From the NCBI GenBank assembly GCA_913062815.1, contig CAJXWZ010000005.1, forward strand, positions 1-64,000: DNA of 64,000 nt. The letters run 5' to 3'. Each line of letters begins with the position of its first letter. Position 1 is the first letter of the stretch. Positions 18,898 through 27,502 of this stretch are shown piece by piece. Source of the stretch: an uncultured Colwellia sp. GTDB lineage: Bacteria > Pseudomonadota > Gammaproteobacteria > Enterobacterales > Alteromonadaceae. The position numbers were made by a program, and so were the translations under genes. The notes below the pieces were generated by a model, which was not told the origin of the DNA, searched no databases, and saw nothing but the letters and a program-made list of their open reading frames with translations.

Positions 18898-21081
18898 ATG
18901 AAAAAAATAGTATCGTCATTCATTGCGGCAACATTAGCCTTTAGCGCTAATACTGTCCTTGCCGATGAAGGGATGTGGCAGCCAAACCAATTACCTACCA
19001 TTGCTAAGCAATTAACCAAAGCAGGCTTAAAGTTAAATCCAAATGATTTAACTGATTTAACTGGTTTTCCAATGGGCGCGATTGTTAGCCTTGGTGGCTG
19101 TACAGCGTCATTCGTTTCTGATCAAGGCTTAGTCGCAACTAATCATCATTGTGTCTATGGTTCAGTGCAATATAACTCTACCGCTGATAACAACTTACTT
19201 AAAAATGGCTTCTTAGCTAAGTCATTTAATGACGAGTTGCCAGCAACTCCCGGCAGCCGTATATACGTAACCGAAGAAATAAACGAAGTAACTAAATTAG
19301 TGAACGCTGGTTTGAACGACACTATGTCAGGTACAGAGCGTTATAAAGCTATTGATATCAATTCAAAAAGCTTAGTTGCTGAATGTGAAAACGACGATAG
19401 ATACCGTTGTAGCGTTGTTAATTTTCACGGTGGCTTAGAATATTATTTATTTAAACAACTCACCATTCGTGATGTACGTTTAGTACATGCGCCAGCAAGC
19501 AGCATTGGTAAATATGGTGGCGATATCGATAATTGGATGTGGCCTAGACATACTGGTGACTACGGATTTTATCGCGCTTATGTAGGTAAAGACGGTCAAC
19601 CCGCAGACTTTCACGAAGACAATATACCGTATCAACCAAAGCACCACTTAAAAGTAAACAAGAGCAGTGTTGATGATGGCGACTACATCATGGTGCTAGG
19701 TTACCCGGGTAGAACCAACCGATACCGCACTGCATATGAAGTTGAAAATCAATTCACTTGGGTTTATCCACAAGCAAAAGCTTACAGAGAAGAAATTATC
19801 GATCTCATTCATCAGCATTCAGCTGAAGGTAGTGAAGCACGCCTTAAGTATGAAAGTACTTTAGCTAGCCTGGCAAACTATGCGAAAAACTATGGTTCAA
19901 TGATCCACAGCTTTAACAAAGGTAGTTTCTTCGATCGTAAACAAAACCTTGAGCGTAATTTGTCAACGTGGTTAAACAGCAGTGATAAGCGTAAGGCGCA
20001 ATATGGTGAAGCATTATCGGGGTTGAATGAATTACTTAAAACGGATGATGCGCAACAAGCACGTGATTTAATTTTAGGTTACTTACGTTATAGCTCAATG
20101 TTAACCACAGCAAATCGATTACACAGATTAGCGGTTGAAAAACAAAAGCCTAATTTAGAGCGTGAAAGCGGTTATCAAGAGCGTGATATTGCTCGTTTTG
20201 AACAACGCATGAAAGCTGTAGATCGCCGTTATGACGCTGACATCGATCAAGAAATTATTGTTGCTATGTTAAGGCATTACGTTGCCTTACCAAAAGCAGA
20301 GCGTGTTAGCTCAATTGATAAATTTTTTGCTCTGGCAGGCAGTACCGCAAAAAACTTTGATGAGAAAAAACTACGCAAGCAGTTAGTTAACATGTACAAG
20401 CAAACTAAACTTAACTCGTTAGAGCAACGTTTAGCTTTGATGGATAAAAAAGTGACTGACTTTGAAAGTAGCAATGACCCTTTTATTCAATTAGCAGTGG
20501 CAAGCTTTGAAGAGCGTAAAGCAATCGAAGATAAATCGAACGAATTAGCAGGTAATATTCAAGCATACCGTCCTCAGTATATGGCAGCGCTAATAGCCTA
20601 TTTTAACGATAACAATTTGCCAGTGTATGCCGATGCTAACAGCACCTTACGCATTACTTACGGCAATGTTAAAGGCTATTCACCACAAGACGGGTTAACC
20701 GCTACTCCATATACAACCTTAGAAGGTATAGTCGCTAAAGATACTGGTGTTGCACCGTTTGATGCGCCGAAAAAGCAACTTGAGCTAATTAAAAGTAAAC
20801 AATATGGCGAATATGCTAAAGCAGCTATTGGCTCAGTTCCGGTTAATTATCTCGGTACTTTAGATATTACTGGTGGTAACTCTGGCTCACCAACCCTTAA
20901 TGATAAAGCTGAATTTGTTGGTTTAGTCTTCGATGGCGTGTATGAAAGCATTATTGGTGATTGGGATTATGATACTAAGCTAAACCGTTCAATTCACGTT
21001 GATATTCGCTACATGCTTTGGGTAATGGAGCATGTTGACGGTGCAACCAACTTAATTGAAGAAATGGATATTGTTGAATAA
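18898..21081 (+). CDS. S46 dipeptidyl-peptidase, DPP7-type
   Basis: A 727-residue serine peptidase of family S46, exported by a signal peptide (cleavage near TVLADEG). The trypsin-like triad can be placed: TNHHC (H83/H84), HTGDYGFY (D221) and GNSGSP (S662). Eighteen residues after the Ser there is Gly680, the position that is Gly in DPP7 (broad, hydrophobic P1) and Arg in DPP11 (Asp/Glu P1), so DPP7-like specificity is expected. It would release dipeptides from N-termini of oligopeptides in the periplasm. The ATG at 18898 is chosen over the TTG at 18883. Confidence 0.9.
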   Translation: MKKIVSSFIAATLAFSANTVLADEGMWQPNQLPTIAKQLTKAGLKLNPNDLTDLTGFPMGAIVSLGGCTASFVSDQGLVATNHHCVYGSVQYNSTADNNLLKNGFLAKSFNDELPATPGSRIYVTEEINEVTKLVNAGLNDTMSGTERYKAIDINSKSLVAECENDDRYRCSVVNFHGGLEYYLFKQLTIRDVRLVHAPASSIGKYGGDIDNWMWPRHTGDYGFYRAYVGKDGQPADFHEDNIPYQPKHHLKVNKSSVDDGDYIMVLGYPGRTNRYRTAYEVENQFTWVYPQAKAYREEIIDLIHQHSAEGSEARLKYESTLASLANYAKNYGSMIHSFNKGSFFDRKQNLERNLSTWLNSSDKRKAQYGEALSGLNELLKTDDAQQARDLILGYLRYSSMLTTANRLHRLAVEKQKPNLERESGYQERDIARFEQRMKAVDRRYDADIDQEIIVAMLRHYVALPKAERVSSIDKFFALAGSTAKNFDEKKLRKQLVNMYKQTKLNSLEQRLALMDKKVTDFESSNDPFIQLAVASFEERKAIEDKSNELAGNIQAYRPQYMAALIAYFNDNNLPVYADANSTLRITYGNVKGYSPQDGLTATPYTTLEGIVAKDTGVAPFDAPKKQLELIKSKQYGEYAKAAIGSVPVNYLGTLDITGGNSGSPTLNDKAEFVGLVFDGVYESIIGDWDYDTKLNRSIHVDIRYMLWVMEHVDGATNLIEEMDIVE

Positions 21082-21104
21082 CTATTTTCTTAATTTTAGT
21101 TAAC

Positions 21105-21132
21105 TAAAAATCCGGCAAAAGCCGGATTTTTT
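21105..21132 (+). terminator. terminator of the S46 peptidase gene
   Basis: A perfect AAAATCCGGC / GCCGGATTTT stem with an AAAA loop and a T-run, 25 bp after the stop codon. The sequence is near-symmetric and could also serve the converging small gene. Confidence 0.9.
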
Positions 21133-21159
21133 ATTCTACTTTTATAGTTAACCTACCAT

Positions 21160-21402
21160 TTACTCATCGCTTTCATCTAACTTTTGACCATCGTGTTGCT
21201 TTCTTATTTGACGTTTCTCGACAATAACCGTTTCAATGGTTCTTTCTACCAAAGGATCAGGGCTGAACATTTGTACGAGTATTCCAAAAGCGATTGCTAC
21301 GCCTCGACGTTTTTTAGCAAATTTTAATAATAGTATGGCGACGAGCGCCAAGACAATAAACACTAGCCAAGGGGCCAGTACTAAATAAATAGCATTTTCC
21401 AT
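21160..21402 (-). CDS. small membrane protein of unknown function
   Basis: An 80-residue protein with one clear transmembrane segment (WLVFIVLALVAILLLKF), a basic turn (KKRRG), a second weaker hydrophobic stretch, and a charged C-terminal tail ending in DESDE. GGAATT lies before the ATG. I do not recognise a family. It converges on the S46 peptidase gene. Confidence 0.6.
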   Translation of the reverse strand: MENAIYLVLAPWLVFIVLALVAILLLKFAKKRRGVAIAFGILVQMFSPDPLVERTIETVIVEKRQIRKQHDGQKLDESDE

Positions 21403-21467
21403 GCTGAATTCCTTAAATTAATTGAAAACTCCTTACTGCTAAGGAAGTTCTGAACAATACAATTAAA

Positions 21468-21911
21468 TTAAGAAGCAGCTAAAATGAGGTTTTTCCTATC
21501 GGCTTGATAGCAAACATGACGTTGTAAGTAGGTGTTTTGTAACGCTTTAACAGTGATAAAGACATACCGCTGCTGTTGTATGCATTGACAATACAATGCA
21601 TTCATCTGACAGTGAATATCAGCCAAGCTGACCGTATCAAACTTGCTTATGAATTGTGGTAATTCATTTATTATCTGTTGAGTCACTTTACCTTGAACTA
21701 ACGATAACAAGCTAAGGCTTAGCTTGGATTTAACTGTTAAGTCAAAGGCATGGCGTTCAAGTGTGATTTCAGGATGTACAGCAGTATCAACAACTAAGGA
21801 GGGAGTTGAGCTATCATTATTGAGTAGAGAGGATAATGGAACAGCTAAAGCGGCATTGATAGACAAAGCTGAACTTAAAATAACTAGCATTTTTAGCCAA
21901 AACTTTTGCAA
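21468..21911 (-). CDS. secreted protein of unknown function
   Basis: About 147 residues with a good signal peptide (WLKMLVILSSALSINAALA, then VPLSS) and a mature part with several Cys (CQMNALYCQC, HVCY). No family is recognised. The start is inferred: a TTG at 21911 follows AAGGA at good spacing; an ATG at 21890 would shorten the signal. It sits 65 bp upstream of the 80-residue membrane protein gene on the same strand. Confidence 0.5.
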   Translation of the reverse strand: MQKFWLKMLVILSSALSINAALAVPLSSLLNNDSSTPSLVVDTAVHPEITLERHAFDLTVKSKLSLSLLSLVQGKVTQQIINELPQFISKFDTVSLADIHCQMNALYCQCIQQQRYVFITVKALQNTYLQRHVCYQADRKNLILAAS

Positions 21912-21926
21912 CTTAACTTCCTTCAA

Positions 21927-22260
21927 AAATACTCAAACTAACGTCCGAATCATAAACGTTAAAAAATCACCTCTTTTTACAAATATATGGCATATATATT
22001 TATTTTCAAGGCTAATTTTCAGAGAATATAAACATGTAATTTTTTCTTCAAGAGAATTTCTTTCATGATTGCTCCACTCCATATTTAGTTAATTTAACGC
22101 GGCTTATTTAAAAAGAAGTAATCAAACATACCTTAAGTTTAAATCATGCCTATATGGCAGCTTTTTTGTGTTCAACAAATGTATATATACCTAATTGCGA
22201 CAACTTCCTAATAGTGCTATTTTTAAACTACTACTAAAAATAATAATCATTCACGGATGT
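21927..22260. other. AT-rich intergenic stretch
   Basis: About 330 bp, strongly AT-rich around 21985-22040, lying between a divergent pair. No small gene or strong hairpin is seen. It likely holds promoters. Confidence 0.4.
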
Positions 22261-22613
22261 ATGGATATATCTATTAATTTTTTAATTGAGCTAACGCGTC
22301 GTAACGTTTTTAAAGTCGCTAGTGTCTATCTATTAATTACGTGGCTAGCACTGCAAATGATTACCGTCATTTCTCCATCCTTAAACCTGCCAGCCATGTT
22401 CAGTAATCTCGCTACCGTTATATTGTTTTTAGGCTTTCCTGTTACTTGCGTTATTGCATGGGCACTTGAGTTAACGCCTGACGGGATAAATTTACTAAAG
22501 ATGTTGAAGACGAACACTCTATTCGTCATGAAGCACGACCAAAGCTCAGTGCTCCTTTAGTGACTGTCATTGTGGTGTTATTGAGCTTTGTTCTTTTCTC
22601 TACTCCAATATGA
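22261..22613 (+). pseudogene. frameshifted N-terminal remnant of a TPR/adenylate-cyclase-type membrane protein
   Basis: From ATG 22261 the frame reads ELTRRNVFKVASVYLLITW and LGFPVTCVIAWALELTPDGI, the conserved N-terminal membrane module found ahead of TPR or cyclase domains. After about residue 78 the frame becomes random. One base shifted, from about 22500, it reads DVEDEHSIRHEARPKLSAP followed by a second hydrophobic helix (VTVIVVLLSFVLF), and stops at 22613. So a single-base indel near 22490-22500 breaks the gene, and the large C-terminal periplasmic TPR region is absent. The whole is a relic. Confidence 0.75.
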
Positions 22614-22697
22614 ACCTAACTTTGATAAATTAGTAAAAAATAATTTCAATTAATCAATGAACCAACATTAATTATCATAAAAATAACAGGAAAAATG

Positions 22698-25600
22698 ATG
22701 AAAAAACTGTTTATGTTGTTAACCGCCCTAACAATACTATTACCGAGTATTTCATTGGCACAAAACACGCAATTATTGCGACAACCCAGCATAAGTAAAC
22801 ATGAAATTACTTTTGTTTATGGTGGAGACATTTGGGTATCTGATTTTAAAACTCAACAAGTGCGTCGAATTACTAGCACGGCAGCAGTTGAAAGTGATCC
22901 TCATTTTTCTCCTGACGGCAAAACTATTGCTTTTACCTCAAACCGTTCAGGCTCAAAATCTGTTTATAGCGTTTCTCACTTAGGTGGCAATGCCAAACGT
23001 TTAACTTGGCATGCAAACTCGGCGTATGTGCGTGGTTGGACACCTAATGGTAAATCTGTTTTATACGCATCTACCCGTGAAACTGCGCCAAAACGCTATA
23101 ATAGATTATGGACAGTACCAAGCAAAGGCGGTGTACCTCGTTTGATGTCAAAACAATGGGCGTTTAATGGTGCTATTTCAAACAATGGTAAGCAAGTCGT
23201 TATTGATCGTTTGACGCGTTGGGATGTCGAATGGCGGAATTATCGTGGCGGTCAAAATACCCCGTTAGTTTTACTTGATTTAAAAACGCTCAACGAAACA
23301 CTAATCCCTAGTGATTCAACCATTGAAATTGAGCCTGTATGGTTAGGCGATACTATTTACTTTTTATCCGATAGAGATTGGATATCGAACATTTGGTCTT
23401 ATTCACCGAAAAGTAAAAAACTCAAGCAAATTACTCGCTTTAAAAACAGTGATATAAAGCAGCTAGCCTCAAATGGCAAGTTATTAGCCTTTGAACAAAA
23501 TGGTTTTTTACACACTTATGACGTAAAAAAGAAAAAGCATAAACAGCTCAATATAAAAATTCAGGGCGACTTCCCGTGGGCAGAAACTAAATGGCAAAAC
23601 GTTAGTAAATCAGCAAGTGCAGCTTCGCTCTCGCCAACAGGTAAAAGAGCGCTATTTTCAGCACGAGGGGAGATATTTACCGTGCCAGTAGAGCATGGCT
23701 CAACACGCAATTTAACCCAAAGTTCCAACGCCGCAGATCGAGCACCAATATGGTCACCCAAAGGCGATAAAATCGCATGGTTTTCTGATAAAAATGAACA
23801 GGGCTATCGCTTGATGCTACAAAATCAAGATGGTTTACTCCCCGCAAAAGCAATATCTATTGGTGAGTCTAAAATGGCTTGGGAGCCAATATGGTCGCCT
23901 GATGGAAAATACATTGCCTTTGTTGATGATGATGTTCGTATTCGTTTAGTTGATTTGGCTTCAGAAAAAATAATGACACTTGATGTTGGCGGTACTAACC
24001 TTGAACGTGGCGAAAATGGCTTGGTTTGGTCACCGGACTCTAAATGGCTATCGTATTCAAAAACCGCGAGCAATAGTTTTAGGCAAATTATTGTTTGGTC
24101 ATCTGCTACACAAAAATCGACTGCCATAACTAATAAATTTGCCGACTCGTTTGCTCCTGCTTGGGATCAAAATGGTAAACACCTCTATTTTCTTGCAAGC
24201 ACAGATTACGGATTAAATAGCGGTTGGGCTAATACAAGCTCTATGGGTGCACGTTCTGAGTACGCGGCTTATATTATTAATTTAACTAAGGATGAAAAAT
24301 CACCTTTTATCGCGCGAAGTGATGAAGAGGAAATAGAATCAGTAGATGATGACGAAAGCACAAAGGACAAAGCTAAAGCTAAAGCTAAATCCAATAATAA
24401 GTCTAAGGATAAAAACGAAGGCACTGAAAAAGACGATAAAAAAAGCAAAAATAAAAAAGATGATGTTAAACCCATTATTATCGACTTTGCCAATATTGAA
24501 CGTCGCATTATGCCTTTACCTATGCCTAGTGCTGATTACCGTTTTACTTTACACGGCCCTAAAGGCTCCGTGTTTATTGCTAAGCGTACCGAAAACAAGA
24601 AAACTATGGTATTAGAAAAATTCACTCTGAAAGAGCGTGAAAGTACTGTTTATATTAACGATATAAATTCGGCTGCTATTTCAGCTGACAATAAAAAGCT
24701 ATTAGTAAAAATAAAAAAGGCTTGGCATGTACTCGATGCAAGTAAGGATAAAGCAAAAACTAAAGACCCATTAAACCTTGCATTACAAATGAAACTAGAT
24801 AGAAGCCAAGAATGGCGACAAATGTTCATTGAAGCTTGGCGATATCAACGTGATTATTTTTATGATCCCAACATGCATGGTCGTGATTGGGATGAAGTGT
24901 TTAAACGGTATGAACCGCAAATAGCATTTATTAAACACCGCTCTGATTTAACCTATTTACTCGATCAAGTAAATGGAGAACTATCTGTGGGGCATAGCTT
25001 CGTTTTCGGTGGCGATTATCCCAAAGTTGAAAAAAGCAGCGCTGGTTTACTAGGGGCTGATTTAGTCGCCACTAAACATCATTGGCAAATAAAGCGTTTA
25101 TATACGGCAGAAAGTTGGAATCCAAAACTAAAAGGCCCTTTAGATCAACCGGGGATGAAGATTGAAAACGGCTATTATCTTGTTGGTATTAACGGTAAAG
25201 AGATTACCAATAAAGATAATCCATACCAATACCTTGATGGCACTGTAGGCAAGCAAACTGTACTTCATATCAATAAAAAAGACAGCTTTAAAGAGGCATG
25301 GCAAATAATTGTTGAACCTATAGATAGTGAATATTCTCTGCGTCAAAGGGCATGGGTAGAAGATAACCGACGCTTAGTTGATAAGTTATCAGATGGAAAG
25401 CTTGCTTATGTTTGGGTGCCTAACACTTCAACACCCGGTTTTGTTTCGTTCAATCGCTACTTTTTTGCGCAGCAAGATAAGCAAGGTGCGGTTATTGATG
25501 AACGCTTTAACGGCGGTGGTTATTTAGATGATTATATGGTTGATTTAATGACCCGAAAATTACGTGCAAGTTTAACTAATGAGGTACCTAATGGTAGGCC

Positions 25601-26021
25601 TTTACCACTGCCTGCAGGAATAAAAGGGCCTAAGGTATTATTGATAAATGAACTATCTGGCTCAGGTGGGGACTATTTTCCATGGGCATTTAGACAGCAA
25701 AACGTGGGTAAGTTAATTGGATCCCGTACTTGGGGTGGTTTAGTTAAATCATCAGTACATTACTCATTAGTAGATGGCGGTGCGCTGACGGCACCTGACA
25801 ATGCTGTATTTGATCCTATCGCTAATGAATGGGTTGCTGAGAATAAGGGAGTAGCTCCTGACATAGCAGTTTATCAAGATGCTAAATCGCTAGCCAAAGG
25901 AAAAGATCCACAATTAGAACGAGCTGTTATAACCTTGTTAGAACAACTTGAAGGGCGTAAAACAAAAAAAATTACTCCACCTAAATACCCTACTCCAGCA
26001 TTGATGCCAAAAGCTTTGTAA
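22698..26021 (+). CDS. Tricorn-like S41 peptidase
   Basis: About 1107 residues with a signal peptide (ends near PSISLAQ). The N-terminal half holds two WD40/PD40-type propeller regions (HFSPDGKTIAFTSNRSGS, WSPDGKYIAFVDDD, WSPDSKWLSYSK). A low-complexity Lys/Asp-rich linker occupies about residues 545-595. The C-terminal part holds the core, a PDZ-like segment and the S41 peptidase, with His in VGHSF and the nucleophile in ELSGSGGDYF. Tricorn-type enzymes degrade oligopeptides; the signal peptide puts this one in the periplasm. Tandem ATGs at 22695 and 22698 follow AGGA; the second has better spacing. Confidence 0.9.
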   Translation: MKKLFMLLTALTILLPSISLAQNTQLLRQPSISKHEITFVYGGDIWVSDFKTQQVRRITSTAAVESDPHFSPDGKTIAFTSNRSGSKSVYSVSHLGGNAKRLTWHANSAYVRGWTPNGKSVLYASTRETAPKRYNRLWTVPSKGGVPRLMSKQWAFNGAISNNGKQVVIDRLTRWDVEWRNYRGGQNTPLVLLDLKTLNETLIPSDSTIEIEPVWLGDTIYFLSDRDWISNIWSYSPKSKKLKQITRFKNSDIKQLASNGKLLAFEQNGFLHTYDVKKKKHKQLNIKIQGDFPWAETKWQNVSKSASAASLSPTGKRALFSARGEIFTVPVEHGSTRNLTQSSNAADRAPIWSPKGDKIAWFSDKNEQGYRLMLQNQDGLLPAKAISIGESKMAWEPIWSPDGKYIAFVDDDVRIRLVDLASEKIMTLDVGGTNLERGENGLVWSPDSKWLSYSKTASNSFRQIIVWSSATQKSTAITNKFADSFAPAWDQNGKHLYFLASTDYGLNSGWANTSSMGARSEYAAYIINLTKDEKSPFIARSDEEEIESVDDDESTKDKAKAKAKSNNKSKDKNEGTEKDDKKSKNKKDDVKPIIIDFANIERRIMPLPMPSADYRFTLHGPKGSVFIAKRTENKKTMVLEKFTLKERESTVYINDINSAAISADNKKLLVKIKKAWHVLDASKDKAKTKDPLNLALQMKLDRSQEWRQMFIEAWRYQRDYFYDPNMHGRDWDEVFKRYEPQIAFIKHRSDLTYLLDQVNGELSVGHSFVFGGDYPKVEKSSAGLLGADLVATKHHWQIKRLYTAESWNPKLKGPLDQPGMKIENGYYLVGINGKEITNKDNPYQYLDGTVGKQTVLHINKKDSFKEAWQIIVEPIDSEYSLRQRAWVEDNRRLVDKLSDGKLAYVWVPNTSTPGFVSFNRYFFAQQDKQGAVIDERFNGGGYLDDYMVDLMTRKLRASLTNEVPNGRPLPLPAGIKGPKVLLINELSGSGGDYFPWAFRQQNVGKLIGSRTWGGLVKSSVHYSLVDGGALTAPDNAVFDPIANEWVAENKGVAPDIAVYQDAKSLAKGKDPQLERAVITLLEQLEGRKTKKITPPKYPTPALMPKAL

Positions 26022-26035
26022 TAAAAAACTGGTAA

Positions 26036-26078
26036 AAAAGCCGTTAATACGATTGCCATCATCGTATTAACGGCTTTT
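26036..26078. terminator. bidirectional terminator
   Basis: A perfect 18-bp inverted repeat (AAAAGCCGTTAATACGAT and its complement) around a 7-nt loop, between the converging Tricorn-like and gcdH genes. A/T-runs at both ends fit termination in both directions. Confidence 0.9.
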
Positions 26079-26097
26079 AGTTCTATACGTCAAGCTA

Positions 26098-27297
26098 TTA
26101 AAAGAACGCCTGAATACCCGTTTGCGCTCTTCCTAAAATAAGCGCATGCACATCATGAGTCCCCTCATAAGTGTTCACGGCCTCTAAGTTCATTACATGA
26201 CGAATAATATGAAATTCGTCACTGATACCATTGCCACCGTGCATATCTCTCGCAGTTCTTGCTATTTCTAGCGCTTTGCCACAAGAGTTACGTTTAATCA
26301 TTGATATGGCTTCAGGTGGTAATTGACCTGCATCCATTAACCGACCAGCTTGTAAACAAGCTAACAACCCTATACTTATGTCAGTTTGCATATCTGCCAA
26401 TTTTTTCTGGATAAGCTGTGTTGCCGCTAACGGTTTTCCAAATTGCTCTCTATCAAGGGTATATTGACGAGCACCGTGCCAACAGAACTCTGCCGCGCCT
26501 AAAGCTCCCCAGGCAATGCCATAACGCGCTTTATTCAAACAGCCAAATGGACCTGAAAGGCCTTTTGCTTTCGGTAAGATATTTTCTGCTGGCACAAACA
26601 CATCTTCCATAACTATTTCACCAGTAATAGAGGCGCGCAATGAAAATTTCCCTTCTATTTTAGGGGCAGATAACCCCTTCATGCCTTTTTCTAAAATAAA
26701 ACCTTTGATGACTCCTGCTAATTTAGCCCATACAATAAACACATCTGCAATGGGCGAATTTGTAATCCACATTTTACTGCCGTTTAATTGAAATCCACCA
26801 TCAACAGCTACTGCTTTTGTTGCCATGCTAGCAGGATCTGAGCCTGAATTAGGCTCAGTTAAACCAAAACAACCAATGTACTCGCCAGTTGCCAGTTTAG
26901 GTAAATATTTCATTTTTTGTGCTTCACTACCGTAGGCATGAATTGGGTGCATAACAAGTGAAGACTGCACACTCATGGCACTTCGATAGCCACTATCTAC
27001 ACGTTCAACTTCACGAGCGATTAGACCATAAGTAACGTAATTAACACCTGCACAACCATATTTTTCTTCAATGGTGGCACCTAACAAGCCTAACTCACCT
27101 AGTTCTCTCATAATTTCAACATCAAAGCTTTCATGTCTATTAGCGAGTAAAATTCTAGGCATTAATTTTTCTTGGCAATACTGGTGAGCACTATCTCTTA
27201 TCATGCGCTCGTCTTCGGTTAACAAAGACGCTAATGAGAGTGGATCTTGCCAATTAAATTGCGCTTTATTTTGTGTTGATTTGGCAGGTTCAGACAT
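26098..27297 (-). CDS. gcdH: glutaryl-CoA dehydrogenase
   Basis: A 399-residue acyl-CoA dehydrogenase of the glutaryl-CoA type, converting glutaryl-CoA to crotonyl-CoA in lysine/tryptophan breakdown. [14 protein letters not shown] marks the FAD loop, and the end of the protein ([17 protein letters not shown], catalytic Glu378) is diagnostic of GcdH. Length is normal. It appears monocistronic here, divergent from a TonB receptor gene, without the CoA-transferase or LysR neighbours it often has. Confidence 0.92.
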   Translation of the reverse strand: MSEPAKSTQNKAQFNWQDPLSLASLLTEDERMIRDSAHQYCQEKLMPRILLANRHESFDVEIMRELGELGLLGATIEEKYGCAGVNYVTYGLIAREVERVDSGYRSAMSVQSSLVMHPIHAYGSEAQKMKYLPKLATGEYIGCFGLTEPNSGSDPASMATKAVAVDGGFQLNGSKMWITNSPIADVFIVWAKLAGVIKGFILEKGMKGLSAPKIEGKFSLRASITGEIVMEDVFVPAENILPKAKGLSGPFGCLNKARYGIAWGALGAAEFCWHGARQYTLDREQFGKPLAATQLIQKKLADMQTDISIGLLACLQAGRLMDAGQLPPEAISMIKRNSCGKALEIARTARDMHGGNGISDEFHIIRHVMNLEAVNTYEGTHDVHALILGRAQTGIQAFF

Positions 27298-27502
27298 GAG
27301 GTAGTTACCTTAGGTAATTGCAAATATTTGTTGTTAATGAAATTCTAATTCAATCAGGTAGCAAGTCAATAAATAGGCTAGCAGTTCTTACATTTTCTGA
27401 CATTTTCCGACAGTTTTTGCACATTTGAGTTACTGATTCGAACACTATTTATCAGCACAATAATCACAACAAAAACTTACAAGTCATATAATCGGATTAA
27501 CA

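Noticed and set aside
24346..24615. 89-residue frame in the charged linker of the Tricorn-like gene
   Set aside because: It is an alternate-frame reading of a low-complexity Lys/Asp region and has no ribosome site.
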